This document shows, one piece after another, positions 6,323-11,937 of a stretch of 15,044 nt of DNA. Position numbers and translations under genes: made by a program. This DNA is from Candidatus Methylomirabilota bacterium. Its GTDB lineage: Bacteria; Methylomirabilota; Methylomirabilia; Methylomirabilales; CSP1-5. The stretch is from NCBI GenBank assembly GCA_022615475.1, contig JAKEGQ010000201.1, positions 1-15,044 of the forward strand, in the 5' to 3' direction. How positions within the stretch are numbered: position 1 is the stretch's first letter; each line of letters opens with the position of its first letter. The notes beneath the pieces were generated by a model, which did no database searches, was not told the origin of the DNA, and was given only the letters and a program-made list of their open reading frames with translations.

Positions 6323-6327
6323 CCTCC
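6323..6327 (-). promoter_or_regulatory. ribosome binding site deciding the GTG start of rpsE
   Basis: Minus-strand GGAGG is followed by AAATC and GTG, spacing 5. It selects GTG 6317 over the upstream TTG at 6356 and sits just downstream (in transcript terms) of the arm at 6330-6341 of the rplR-rpsE inverted repeat. Confidence 0.75.
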
Positions 6328-6329
6328 GC

Positions 6330-6430
6330 TAATGCCGTCCCATCTTTCCCGCCCAATCAAGAACAGAACTGCGTGATGCCTAAATCAGGCCTGCTGACTT
6401 CGTTGGCTCGTTCCATGGGGAACGGCACTA
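6330..6430. repeat. long-range inverted repeat spanning the rplR-rpsE gap
   Basis: TAATGCCGTCCC (6330-6341) faces GGGAACGGCACTA (6419-6430 region): 10 of 12 opposed positions are complementary and one more would be G-U in the transcript. One arm includes the rplR stop codon; the other abuts the rpsE binding site. A short hairpin CGTTCC-atgg-GGAACG (6409-6424) shares the right arm, so the two folds exclude each other. The arms are not heptad-periodic, unlike the other long gaps. No other content is evident in this 110-bp gap. Confidence 0.55.
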
Positions 6431-6802
6431 AAAGCTCAGTCCTTTCCCCCGGGCCCCGGTCGCCAACGCCTTGACCCGCCCGTGAAACTTGTACCCGCCT
6501 CGGTCAAAGACGACCCGCCGAATCTCGCCCTTCAGTGCCTTCTCCGCCAGGATCTCCCCCACCACCTTGGCGGTATCGGCCTTCGCCCCCTTCACGCCGC
6601 GGCCCTTGCATTCCGGGGAGAGGCTCGAGGCGGCCACCAGCGTCCGCCCCTCCAGATCATTAATGATCTGTGCATAGATATGCCGATGCGACTTGAAGAC
6701 GGACAGCCGAGGCTGCCCGGGCACCCCGAAAACCTTTTTCCGCACACGCCGGTGCCTCCGCTCCCGGCCACGGCGCTTCGCATTCCAAGCGATGACGCTC
6801 AT
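6428..6802 (-). CDS. rplR: 50S ribosomal protein L18
   Basis: L18 binds 5S rRNA and, with L5, anchors it to the central protuberance. The 124-aa product has a basic N-terminus (RRGRERRHRRVRKKV), then GVPGQPRLSVFKSHRHIYAQIIND at about 27-50. The C-terminal segment is KVVGEILAEKALKGEIRRVVFDRGGYKFHGRVKALA at about 84-119, ending ARGKGLSF. All of these are family hallmarks. The ATG overlaps the rplF stop in ATGA at 6799-6802, a typical coupling junction. The next gene, rpsE, is separated by an unusually long 110-bp gap with its own dyad. Length and motifs are ordinary. Confidence 0.98.
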   Translation of the reverse strand: MSVIAWNAKRRGRERRHRRVRKKVFGVPGQPRLSVFKSHRHIYAQIINDLEGRTLVAASSLSPECKGRGVKGAKADTAKVVGEILAEKALKGEIRRVVFDRGGYKFHGRVKALATGARGKGLSF

Positions 6803-7341
6803 GCCTTCGCCCCGGCCTTTCCCGCCTTCCGGCGAATCCGCTCGTCCACATACTTGACGCCTTTCCCCTTGTAAGGCTCGGGGGGCCTGAGGCTTCGGAT
6901 CTTGGCGGCGAGCGCCCCCACCAACTGCCTATCAATCCCCGAAAGGGTGATCAGCGTCTGATGCTCCACGGTCGCATGAATGTCGGGGGGCAGGACGTAG
7001 ACCACGGGATTCGTGTACCCCAGGCTCAGCGTGAGCACCTGACCCTGGATAGACGCGCGGTAGCCCACACCGCTGAGCTCGAGCTTCTTCTGAAATCCCT
7101 CGGTCACTCCTCGGATCATGTTCGCGATCAAGGCTCGCATCAGCCCATGCAGCGCCCGGTGAGATCTCTGATCGGTCGGACGCTCACAGACGACCTTGCC
7201 GTCTTCGACTCCAACGCGGATGGTGGGGTGCAGCTCAAGCTGAAGCTTGCCCTTGGGCCCCCGGACCTCCACGAGCCCCTTGTTTACGGAGACCTGAACA
7301 TTGGCGGGGATACCAATCGGCAACCGACCAATCCGCGACAT
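6799..7341 (-). CDS. rplF: 50S ribosomal protein L6
   Basis: L6 sits at the base of the L7/L12 stalk, contacts the sarcin-ricin loop area and supports factor binding. The 180-aa product starts MSRIGRLPIGIPANVQVSV and shows the duplicated L6 fold: VEVRGPKGKLQLELH at about 23-37 in the first repeat, and the C-terminal signature IRSLRPPEPYKGKGVKYVDERIRRKAGKAG. ATG at 7339-7341 matches the family start; an in-frame ATG 15 bases upstream would add MRSGA and is unlikely. It follows rpsH by 30 bp and overlaps rplR by 4 bp. Sequence and length are ordinary. Confidence 0.98.
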   Translation of the reverse strand: MSRIGRLPIGIPANVQVSVNKGLVEVRGPKGKLQLELHPTIRVGVEDGKVVCERPTDQRSHRALHGLMRALIANMIRGVTEGFQKKLELSGVGYRASIQGQVLTLSLGYTNPVVYVLPPDIHATVEHQTLITLSGIDRQLVGALAAKIRSLRPPEPYKGKGVKYVDERIRRKAGKAGAKA

Positions 7342-7371
7342 CGCCCCACTCCTCAAAACCGTGAACTAACC

Positions 7372-7767
7372 TTACCAGACGTAGCAGAGGACCTCGCCCC
7401 CCACTCCCTGCCTCCGCGCCTCCCGACCGGTCATGATCCCCTTGGAGGTCGAGAGGATCGCGATCCCCATGCCGCTGAGGACCCGAGGGAGCTTGCGCGC
7501 TCCGGTGTACACTCGCAGTCCTGGCTTGCTGGTCCGAACAATTCCGCGGAGAATCCGCTCATTGCCAGGGCCGTACCTGAGAGTCACGCGCAGGATCCCC
7601 TGCCTCTGGTCATCGATGACCTTGTAGTCATTGACGAACCCTTCTTCCTTCAGGATGCGCACGATCTGCACCTTCAGCCGCGAGGAGGGAATGTCTACCT
7701 TCTCATGTCCCGCGGCATTGGCGTTCCGAAGGCGCGTCAACGCGTCCGCGATCGGATCGGTCAACAT
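7372..7767 (-). CDS. rpsH: 30S ribosomal protein S8
   Basis: S8 is a primary 16S rRNA-binding protein of the central domain and, in E. coli, represses the spc operon. The 131-aa product begins MLTDPIADALTRLRNANAA, has VDIPSSRLKVQIVRILKEEGFVNDY at about 25-49, and ends with the signature LSTSKGIMTGREARRQGVGGEVLCYVW. The start is ATG, with GAGG 5 bases upstream (GAGGTTTTC). It follows rpsN after a 98-bp gap that contains heptad element C. The E. coli S8 repressor site lies near the start of rplE, and I could not recognise an equivalent here. Nothing is odd in the protein itself. Confidence 0.98.
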   Translation of the reverse strand: MLTDPIADALTRLRNANAAGHEKVDIPSSRLKVQIVRILKEEGFVNDYKVIDDQRQGILRVTLRYGPGNERILRGIVRTSKPGLRVYTGARKLPRVLSGMGIAILSTSKGIMTGREARRQGVGGEVLCYVW

Positions 7768-7778
7768 GAAAACCTCGC

Positions 7779-7858
7779 GTTCAGGGTTGAGGGCTCAGGG
7801 TTCATGGACAACCTCACCCGCTTCCCAGACTCTGAACTCTGAATCATGAACTATGAAC
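7779..7858. repeat. heptad inverted repeat C (rpsN-rpsH gap)
   Basis: Left array: GTTCAGG, GTTGAGG, GCTCAGG, GTTCATG at 7779-7806. Right array: two copies of ACTCTGA, then ATCATGA and ACTATGA at 7829-7856. The outer 28 positions of each side (7779-7806 against 7831-7858) are complementary at 19 of 28, including GTTCA/TGAAC at the ends and GTTCA/TGAAC again near the loop. The loop is about 24 bases. No U-tract follows, and the rpsH binding site lies outside the stem. This is the clearest case of unmistakable 7-bp tandem periodicity on both arms. Confidence 0.85.
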
Positions 7859-7865
7859 CCCGTAG

Positions 7866-8051
7866 CTACCAGCTCGCCTTGGTGACACCAGGAATCTCCC
7901 CCCGGAGGGCCAACATGCGGAAGCAGATCCGGCACATCGCAAATCGCCGGAGATAGCTGCGCGGTCGGCCGCAGAGCCGGCACCGGTAATATCCCCGGAC
8001 CCGAAATTTCGGCTTCCGCTGCGCCTTCAAGACGAGGGCCTTTTTTGCCAC
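7866..8051 (-). CDS. rpsN: 30S ribosomal protein S14, type Z (zinc-binding), GTG start
   Basis: S14 is a late 30S head protein close to the A site. This is the short 61-aa zinc form: CRLC and CRIC (C24, C27, C40, C43) form the knuckle, against about 100 aa and no cysteine set in E. coli S14. It ends with the family signature LALRGEIPGVTKASW. The start is GTG at 8049-8051, giving (M)AKKALVLKAQRKPKF, which fits the type Z N-terminus; GGAGG lies 3 bases upstream within a G-rich run. It follows rplE by 11 bp; the downstream gap to rpsH (98 bp) holds heptad element C. Confidence 0.97.
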   Translation of the reverse strand: MAKKALVLKAQRKPKFRVRGYYRCRLCGRPRSYLRRFAMCRICFRMLALRGEIPGVTKASW

Positions 8052-8062
8052 GAACCTCCCCC

Positions 8063-8710
8063 TCAGGACCGAAAAGGAAATCCCACCTGCTCGAGCAGGA
8101 CCTTCGCTTCTTCGTCGTTCCGCGCGGTGGTGTGGATACAGATATCCATCCCCCGCACCATATCGACCTTGTCGTATTTCACCTCGGGAAAGATGAGCTG
8201 CTCCTTGACCCCGAGCGCATAATTCCCGCGGCCATCGAATGAATGCGGAGAGATCCCTCGAAAGTCGCGGATCCTCGGGAGAGCCACATTGAGAAATCGG
8301 TCCAGGAACTCGTACATCCGGTCCCCCCGCAGCGTCACCTTGCAGCCGATGGGCATCCCGGTCCGGAGCTTGAAGCTCGCCTCGGATTTCTTCGCTCGTG
8401 TGACGACCGGCCGCTGTCCCGAGATCGCCGCCAGCTCCTCGACCGCACTGTCGATGACCTTGACATTCGCCACTGCCTCCCCGAGTCCCATGTTGATCAC
8501 GACCTTTTCCAGTCGAGGAACCTGAAGGACGTTCTTGTAGCCGAACCGCTTCATGAGGGCGGGCACCATTTGCTGGCGATACCGTTCCCGGAGGCGGGCC
8601 GGCGTCCTGGGCGCGGCTGGCTTCGGTTCCGCTGCCGGAGCCTTTTCGGCCGTCCTTTTCTCCTTCTCCTTCCCCTTTTCCTTCGCCTTTTCCTTCGCCT
8701 TCTCCGTCAT
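8063..8710 (-). CDS. rplE: 50S ribosomal protein L5 with Lys/Glu-rich N-terminal extension
   Basis: L5 binds 5S rRNA in the central protuberance and bridges to S13. The 215-aa product is about 35 residues longer than the usual 179-180. The core begins at LRERYRQQMVPALMKRFGY (about residue 40) and contains VPRLEKVVINMGLGEA, AKKSEASFKLRTGMPIGCKVTL and ISPHSFDGRGNYALGVKEQ, ending LLEQVGFPFRS. The first 20 residues are almost entirely Lys, Glu, Ala and Gly, then an Ala/Pro linker follows. The DNA of this part contains a perfect 12-bp tandem duplication. The ATG start at 8708-8710 lies one base after the rplX stop codon. No alternative ATG near the core was seen before MVPALM, so I accept the extension as translated. 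Confidence 0.96.
   Translation of the reverse strand: MTEKAKEKAKEKGKEKEKRTAEKAPAAEPKPAAPRTPARLRERYRQQMVPALMKRFGYKNVLQVPRLEKVVINMGLGEAVANVKVIDSAVEELAAISGQRPVVTRAKKSEASFKLRTGMPIGCKVTLRGDRMYEFLDRFLNVALPRIRDFRGISPHSFDGRGNYALGVKEQLIFPEVKYDKVDMVRGMDICIHTTARNDEEAKVLLEQVGFPFRS
8674..8697. repeat. 12-bp tandem duplication in the rplE 5' end
   Basis: CCTTTTCCTTCG occurs twice head to tail (8674-8685 and 8686-8697), with a partial third copy to 8706. On the coding strand this is the purine-rich source of the repeated KAKE units in the L5 N-terminal extension. The repeat length is a multiple of three, so copy-number change would keep the frame. Confidence 0.85.
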
Positions 8711-8711
8711 C

Positions 8712-9041
8712 TTAGTCTACAGCCTCCCCGCACTCCTTGCAGACGCGAACCTTCCGTCCGTCGGCGAGGAAGCTGTGCCCGGTTCGCACCGGCCGGTCAC
8801 ACCGTGCGCAGACGACCATCACATTGGAGACGTGCAGTGGCGCTTCCCTCTCGACGATCCCCCCGTGCGGGGTCTTCCCTCCCGGACGGGTGTGGCGCTT
8901 GATGATATTGATCTTCTCGACCACCACAGCGCTTCGCTTCAGGATGACCCTGAGGACCTTCCCCCGCTTCCCTCGTTCCTTTCCGGCGATGACCATGACC
9001 AGGTCATTCTTGTGGACCGGTAACACCCTCCGGACCGCCAT
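8712..9041 (-). CDS. rplX: 50S ribosomal protein L24 with C-terminal zinc knuckle
   Basis: L24 is an assembly initiator of the 50S subunit near the tunnel exit. The 109-aa product carries the KOW motif VMVIAGKERGKRGKVLRVI at about 15-33, followed by VEKINIIKRHTRPGGKTPHGGIVEREAPLHVSNVM. The C-terminal part has VCARCDRPVRTG and VRVCKECGEAVD: a CxxC pair on each side of a short hairpin, the zinc-type tail seen in many bacteria. The start is ATG (MAVRRVLPVHKND) with an AGGGG binding site. It lies 40 bp after rplN; its stop TAA is followed by a single base and the rplE ATG. Confidence 0.97.
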   Translation of the reverse strand: MAVRRVLPVHKNDLVMVIAGKERGKRGKVLRVILKRSAVVVEKINIIKRHTRPGGKTPHGGIVEREAPLHVSNVMVVCARCDRPVRTGHSFLADGRKVRVCKECGEAVD

Positions 9042-9081
9042 GTCGCCCCTTCCCCCTTCGGTGGGCTCCCCCGAGACCCCT

Positions 9082-9450
9082 TCAGACGACCTCCGGGGCC
9101 AGGGACATGATCTTCATGAACTGCTTTTCGCGAAGCTCCCGGGCGACGGGCCCAAAGATCCGGGTCCCCACCGGATTGTTCTGTTCGTTGATGAGGACCG
9201 CCGCATTCCGGTCGAACTTGATGTAGGAGCCGTCGGGACGCCGGAGTTCCTTGGCCGTCCGCACCACCACCGCCCGGACCACGTCCCCCTTCTTGACCGA
9301 TCCCTCGGGGATGGCCTCCTTGACGTTCGCCACGATCACGTCCCCGATTCGCCCATAGCGCTTTGCCGAACCGCCAAGGACCTTGATCACCGAGATCCGC
9401 TTGGCCCCAGAGTTATCCGCCACATCCAAGATCGTCCTGAGCCCGACCAT
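9082..9450 (-). CDS. rplN: 50S ribosomal protein L14
   Basis: L14 lies at the subunit interface and contacts L19 and 16S helix 14. The 122-aa product has the exact family length. Signatures are LDVADNSGAKRISVIKVLGGS at about 8-28, GDVIVANVKEAIPEG at about 36-50, KKGDVVRAVVVRTAKELRR at about 53-71, and FGPVARELREKQFMKIMSLAPEVV at the C-terminus. The start is ATG with GGTGA close upstream. The gene follows rpsQ after a 103-bp gap that contains two overlapping, mutually exclusive hairpins, and precedes rplX by 40 bp. The protein shows nothing odd. Confidence 0.98.
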   Translation of the reverse strand: MVGLRTILDVADNSGAKRISVIKVLGGSAKRYGRIGDVIVANVKEAIPEGSVKKGDVVRAVVVRTAKELRRPDGSYIKFDRNAAVLINEQNNPVGTRIFGPVARELREKQFMKIMSLAPEVV

Positions 9451-9505
9451 GACTTTTCACCGTCATCACAAGAAGTCCACACCGTCAAACCGAACCTGGA
9501 TCACA

Positions 9506-9536
9506 GCGGGTGGCGCCGCCCGCGAACCGGCGCGGG
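9506..9536. repeat. two overlapping alternative hairpins in the rpsQ-rplN gap
   Basis: GCGGGTGGCGCCGCCCGC (9506-9523) is an 18-bp near-palindrome able to form a 7-bp stem (one T/G position) with a GCGC loop. CCCGCGAACCGGCGCGGG (9519-9536) forms a perfect 6-bp stem with a 6-base loop. They share 9519-9523, so only one can form at a time. No U-tract follows either. The rest of this 103-bp gap holds a direct repeat CACCGTCA (9458-9465 and 9480-9487) and nothing else I recognise. Confidence 0.6.
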
Positions 9537-9553
9537 AAGCAGCCCTCAATGCC

Positions 9554-9811
9554 TCACACGGCCTTTTGAAGGATCTCGACGACCCGCCACCGCTTGTCTC
9601 GACTCAAGGGACGGGTCTCCATGACCTTGACCCGGTCCCCCACCCGGCAGCTCTGCTCCTCGTCGTGGGCCTTGACCTTGGTCCGTCGGCGGACCAATTT
9701 ATTATATTGCCGGTGCCGAAAGAATCGTTCCACGGAAACCACGACGGTTTTCTGCATGCGATCGCTGACCACCGTCCCCACAAACACCTTACGCTGGCCG
9801 CGCGGTTCCAC
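9554..9811 (-). CDS. rpsQ: 30S ribosomal protein S17, GTG start
   Basis: S17 is a primary binder of the 16S 5' domain with an OB fold. The 85-aa product shows RKVFVGTVVSDRMQKTVVVSVERFFRH at about 7-33, then KVKAHDEEQSCRVGDRVKVMETRPLSRDKRWRVVEIL, the standard S17 signatures. The start is GTG at 9809-9811, immediately after the TAA stop of rpmC with no intervening base; no ATG exists near this N-terminus. Such a junction suggests reinitiation by ribosomes leaving rpmC. The binding site for the GTG would fall inside the rpmC end, where only a weak purine stretch is visible. The next gene, rplN, is 103 bp away. Confidence 0.97.
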   Translation of the reverse strand: MEPRGQRKVFVGTVVSDRMQKTVVVSVERFFRHRQYNKLVRRRTKVKAHDEEQSCRVGDRVKVMETRPLSRDKRWRVVEILQKAV

Positions 9812-10030
9812 TTAGCTTGCCTCCCTGCCGCCCGCACCCTGCTCTGCTGTCCGCTCCCGAAGGATGGTCTCGACACGGGCGATGTCCCGGCGGATCTGAC
9901 GAAGGCGGACAGGGTTTTCCAGCTGCGCGACGGCCTTCCGCATCTTCAACCGGAAAAGATCTTCTCGAAGGTCGCCCCGCTTCTGCTGGAGCTCCTCAAT
10001 GCTCAGTTCCCGAAGCTCCTTGGCCTTCAT
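9812..10030 (-). CDS. rpmC: 50S ribosomal protein L29
   Basis: L29 is a two-helix hairpin protein at the tunnel exit, near the trigger-factor and SRP dock formed with L23. The 72-aa product starts MKAKELRELSIEELQQKRGDL and continues with the diagnostic KAVAQLENPVRLRQIRRDIARVETILRER at about 32-60, then a short disordered tail (AEQGAGGREAS). The ATG overlaps the rplP stop in ATGA (10027-10030), and its TAA abuts the rpsQ GTG, placing L16, L29 and S17 in one tightly coupled block. Nothing is unusual in sequence or length. Confidence 0.97.
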   Translation of the reverse strand: MKAKELRELSIEELQQKRGDLREDLFRLKMRKAVAQLENPVRLRQIRRDIARVETILRERTAEQGAGGREAS

Positions 10031-10452
10031 CGTCCCCCCGCCTCCTTCGACCGCATCACAAACTTGGTGGCGACGGACAGCTTGTGCGCCGCAAGACGCA
10101 TGGCCTCCCGGGCCTCAGTTTCGGTGACCCCCTCCATCTCGTATAGGATTCGGCCCGGCTTCACGACTGCAACCCAGCCCTCCACCGCCCCCTTGCCCTT
10201 TCCCATCCGTGTCTCAGCTGGCTTCTTGGTGACCGGTTTGTCGGGGAAGATGCGGATCCACACCTTTCCACCCCGCTTGACATAGCGGGTAATGGACCGC
10301 CGCGCTGCCTCGATCTCCCGGTTCGTCACCCAGGCGGGCTCCACGGCCTTGAGGCCGTACTCGCCAAAGGTCAGCGCCGTCCCCCCCTTGGACACCCCCC
10401 GCATCCGCCCCCGCTGCTGCTTGCGGTACTTGGTTTTTTTGGGCATCAACAT
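10027..10452 (-). CDS. rplP: 50S ribosomal protein L16
   Basis: L16 organises the A-site region of the 50S subunit and is needed for late assembly. The 141-aa product begins MLMPKKTKYRKQQRGRMRGVSKGGTALTF, has FGEYGLKAVEPAWVTNREIEAARRSITRY at about 30-58, and WIRIFPDKPVTKKPAETRMGKGKGAVEGWVAVVKPGRILYEMEGV at about 65-109. I keep ATG 10450-10452 rather than 10444-10446 because many bacterial L16 proteins start MLMPK and the AGGGA binding site has better spacing. It follows rpsC by 9 bp and overlaps rpmC by 4 bp. Confidence 0.97.
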   Translation of the reverse strand: MLMPKKTKYRKQQRGRMRGVSKGGTALTFGEYGLKAVEPAWVTNREIEAARRSITRYVKRGGKVWIRIFPDKPVTKKPAETRMGKGKGAVEGWVAVVKPGRILYEMEGVTETEAREAMRLAAHKLSVATKFVMRSKEAGGR

Positions 10453-10461
10453 GGACGATCC

Positions 10462-11175
10462 CTACCCCGCAGCCGCGGGCTTTCTCCGTCGCCGCTCCCG
10501 CCCCTCGGGGACTGGCTCCGGGCGCTTGTCCGCAACGGCTGCACCCGTCTCCGGCAGGACCTCGCCGTGAAAGATCCACGCCTTCACCCCGATCCTCCCG
10601 TATGTCGTTCGCGCCTCGGCCAGGCCGAAATCGATATCGGCGCGCAAGGTGTGGAGCGGTACCCGTCCTTCTCGATACCATTCGGTTCGAGCGATCTCGG
10701 CTCCCGCCAGCCGCCCCGAGACCATGACCTTGACCCCCTGGGCCCCCAGTCGTAGGGACGACTGCACCGCCTTCTTCATGGCCCGCCGGAAGGCAACCCG
10801 TCTCTCCAGTTGGGCCGCGATGTTCTCCGCTACCAGCTGCGCGTCCGTTTCTGCCTTGCGGACCTCGGTGATATCGAGTTGGATCTCCTTCCGGGTCATG
10901 GCCGCCAGCTCCTGGCGGAGCTTGTCGACCTCGGCACCCTTCCTGCCGATGATGATCCCGGGCCGGGAGGCGTGCACGATGATCCGGAGCTGATTGGCCT
11001 TGCGCTCGAACTCAATGCGAGAGACGCCGGCGTGATAGAGCCGCTCCTTGAGGTACCGGCGGATCTTGAGATCCTCGTGGAGCTGATCGGCATACGATCG
11101 GGCCGCGAACCAGCGCGACTTCCAGCCCTTGATGTATCCCAAACGGAACCCTGTGGGGTGTACCTTCTGACCCAT
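10462..11175 (-). CDS. rpsC: 30S ribosomal protein S3
   Basis: S3 forms the mRNA entry pore with S4 and S5. The 237-aa product starts MGQKVHPTGFRLGYIKGW; the type II KH domain carries PGIIIGRKGAEVDKLRQEL with the GxxG loop (GRKG) at 77-80. The C-terminal domain has GVKVMVSGRLAGAEIARTEW and EGRVPLHTLRADIDFGLAEA, then GVKAWIFHGEVL. The tail is Arg/Pro/Ala-rich and probably disordered. ATG at 11173-11175 is the family start, preceded by GAGGGG at 7 bases. The frame is open 38 codons further upstream, but that lies inside rplV. It follows rplV by 14 bp and precedes rplP by 9 bp. Confidence 0.98.
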   Translation of the reverse strand: MGQKVHPTGFRLGYIKGWKSRWFAARSYADQLHEDLKIRRYLKERLYHAGVSRIEFERKANQLRIIVHASRPGIIIGRKGAEVDKLRQELAAMTRKEIQLDITEVRKAETDAQLVAENIAAQLERRVAFRRAMKKAVQSSLRLGAQGVKVMVSGRLAGAEIARTEWYREGRVPLHTLRADIDFGLAEARTTYGRIGVKAWIFHGEVLPETGAAVADKRPEPVPEGRERRRRKPAAAG

Positions 11176-11189
11176 TACGATTCCCCTCG

Positions 11190-11534
11190 CTACGACGCCG
11201 GACGTTCGTCGAGGACGATAGTAATATGGCTCGTCCGTTTCCGGATCGGAGTGGCTCTGCCCATGGCCCTCGGGGTAAACCGCTTCCACCGGGGGCCCTC
11301 ATTGACAAAGGCCGCCTTCACATACAGACGATCCACGTCCCTGACCCCGTGGTTATGCTGCGCATTGGCCATCGCCGACCGGAGCACCTTCCCGATAACT
11401 CGTGCCGCCCGCTTCGGCGTGAACCGGATGATGGTTACCGCCTGCTGCACATCCCGCCCGCGGATCAGATCGATGACCAACCGGGCCTTCCGGGGTGGCA
11501 CCCTGACAAACTTGAGTATCGCGCGCGTCTCCAT
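11190..11534 (-). CDS. rplV: 50S ribosomal protein L22
   Basis: L22 lines the nascent-peptide tunnel with its long beta hairpin. The 114-aa product shows KFVRVPPRKARLVIDLIRGRDVQQAV at about 8-33, KRAARVIGKVLRSAMANAQHNHG at about 41-63, then VNEGPRWKRFTPRAMGRATPIRKRTSHITIVL at about 76-107, which includes the tunnel loop. The start is ATG (METRAIL). It lies 26 bp after rpsS and 14 bp before rpsC, the normal S10-operon order. No deletion is visible in the tunnel loop, where macrolide-resistance changes occur in other bacteria. Confidence 0.98.
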   Translation of the reverse strand: METRAILKFVRVPPRKARLVIDLIRGRDVQQAVTIIRFTPKRAARVIGKVLRSAMANAQHNHGVRDVDRLYVKAAFVNEGPRWKRFTPRAMGRATPIRKRTSHITIVLDERPAS

Positions 11535-11560
11535 GGCCTCTCCCGCCCTCGGCTCGTCCG

Positions 11561-11845
11561 TTACTTGAGAGCGGTGGATTTCGCCGTGGGTCCGCTGTGC
11601 GCCCGGAACGTCCGGGTGGCGGCGAACTCACCCAGCTTATGGCCTACCATGTTCTCGGTCACGTAGATGGGAATGAATTTCTTCCCGTTATGCACCGCCA
11701 GCGTGTGTCCCACGAATTCCGGGGTGATGGTGGATCGACGCGACCAGGTCTTGATGACCTTGCGATCGTGGCTTCGATTCATCTCTTCTATCTTCTGGGT
11801 CAACTTCGGATCGACGTACGGCCCCTTCTTCAGCGATCGCCCCAT
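11561..11845 (-). CDS. rpsS: 30S ribosomal protein S19
   Basis: S19 is in the 30S head, pairs with S13 and contacts the 50S subunit. The 94-aa product starts MGRSLKKGPYVDPKLTQKIEEMN and has VIKTWSRRSTITPEFVGHTLAVHNGKKFIPIYVTENMVGHKLGEFA at about 30-75, ending in the basic THTFR-like segment ATRTFRAHSGPTAKSTALK. All are strong family matches and the length is normal. The start is ATG with an AGAGGTGAG ribosome binding site. It follows rplB after a 91-bp gap carrying heptad element D, whose stem ends before this binding site, and precedes rplV by 26 bp. Confidence 0.98.
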   Translation of the reverse strand: MGRSLKKGPYVDPKLTQKIEEMNRSHDRKVIKTWSRRSTITPEFVGHTLAVHNGKKFIPIYVTENMVGHKLGEFAATRTFRAHSGPTAKSTALK

Positions 11846-11856
11846 CTTCTCACCTC

Positions 11857-11937
11857 TGGCTGTCGGCCATCAGTGGTCAGCTGTCAGCCAAACAAAGGAA
11901 CCCTCTTCACCTCTTTGCTGACTGCTGACTGCTGCTT
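11857..11937. repeat. heptad inverted repeat D (rplB-rpsS gap)
   Basis: Left array from 11857: TGGCTGT, CGGCCAT, CAGTGGT, CAGCTGT, then CAGCC. Right array: GCTGACT at 11917-11923 and again at 11924-11930, then GCTGCTT. Positions 11871-11888 and 11917-11934 are complementary at 15 of 18, with GTCAGC/GCTGAC closing the loop. The right array runs up to the rplB stop codon. The rpsS ribosome binding site lies outside the stem. The GTCAGC core is the same as in element B. Confidence 0.82.

Noticed and set aside
6318..6356. S5 start at TTG 6356
   Set aside because: GTG 6317 has GGAGG at spacing 5 and gives the family-typical N-terminal length; TTG 6356 lacks a comparable site.
6961..7842. 293-codon plus-strand open frame antisense to rplF and rpsH
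   Set aside because: It crosses a gene boundary and repeat element C, has no family resemblance, and mirrors third-position GC bias of the real genes.
8737..10285. Two long plus-strand frames (295 and 300 codons) antisense to L24, L14, S17, L29 and L16
   Set aside because: Same reason: they are shadows of confidently identified minus-strand genes.
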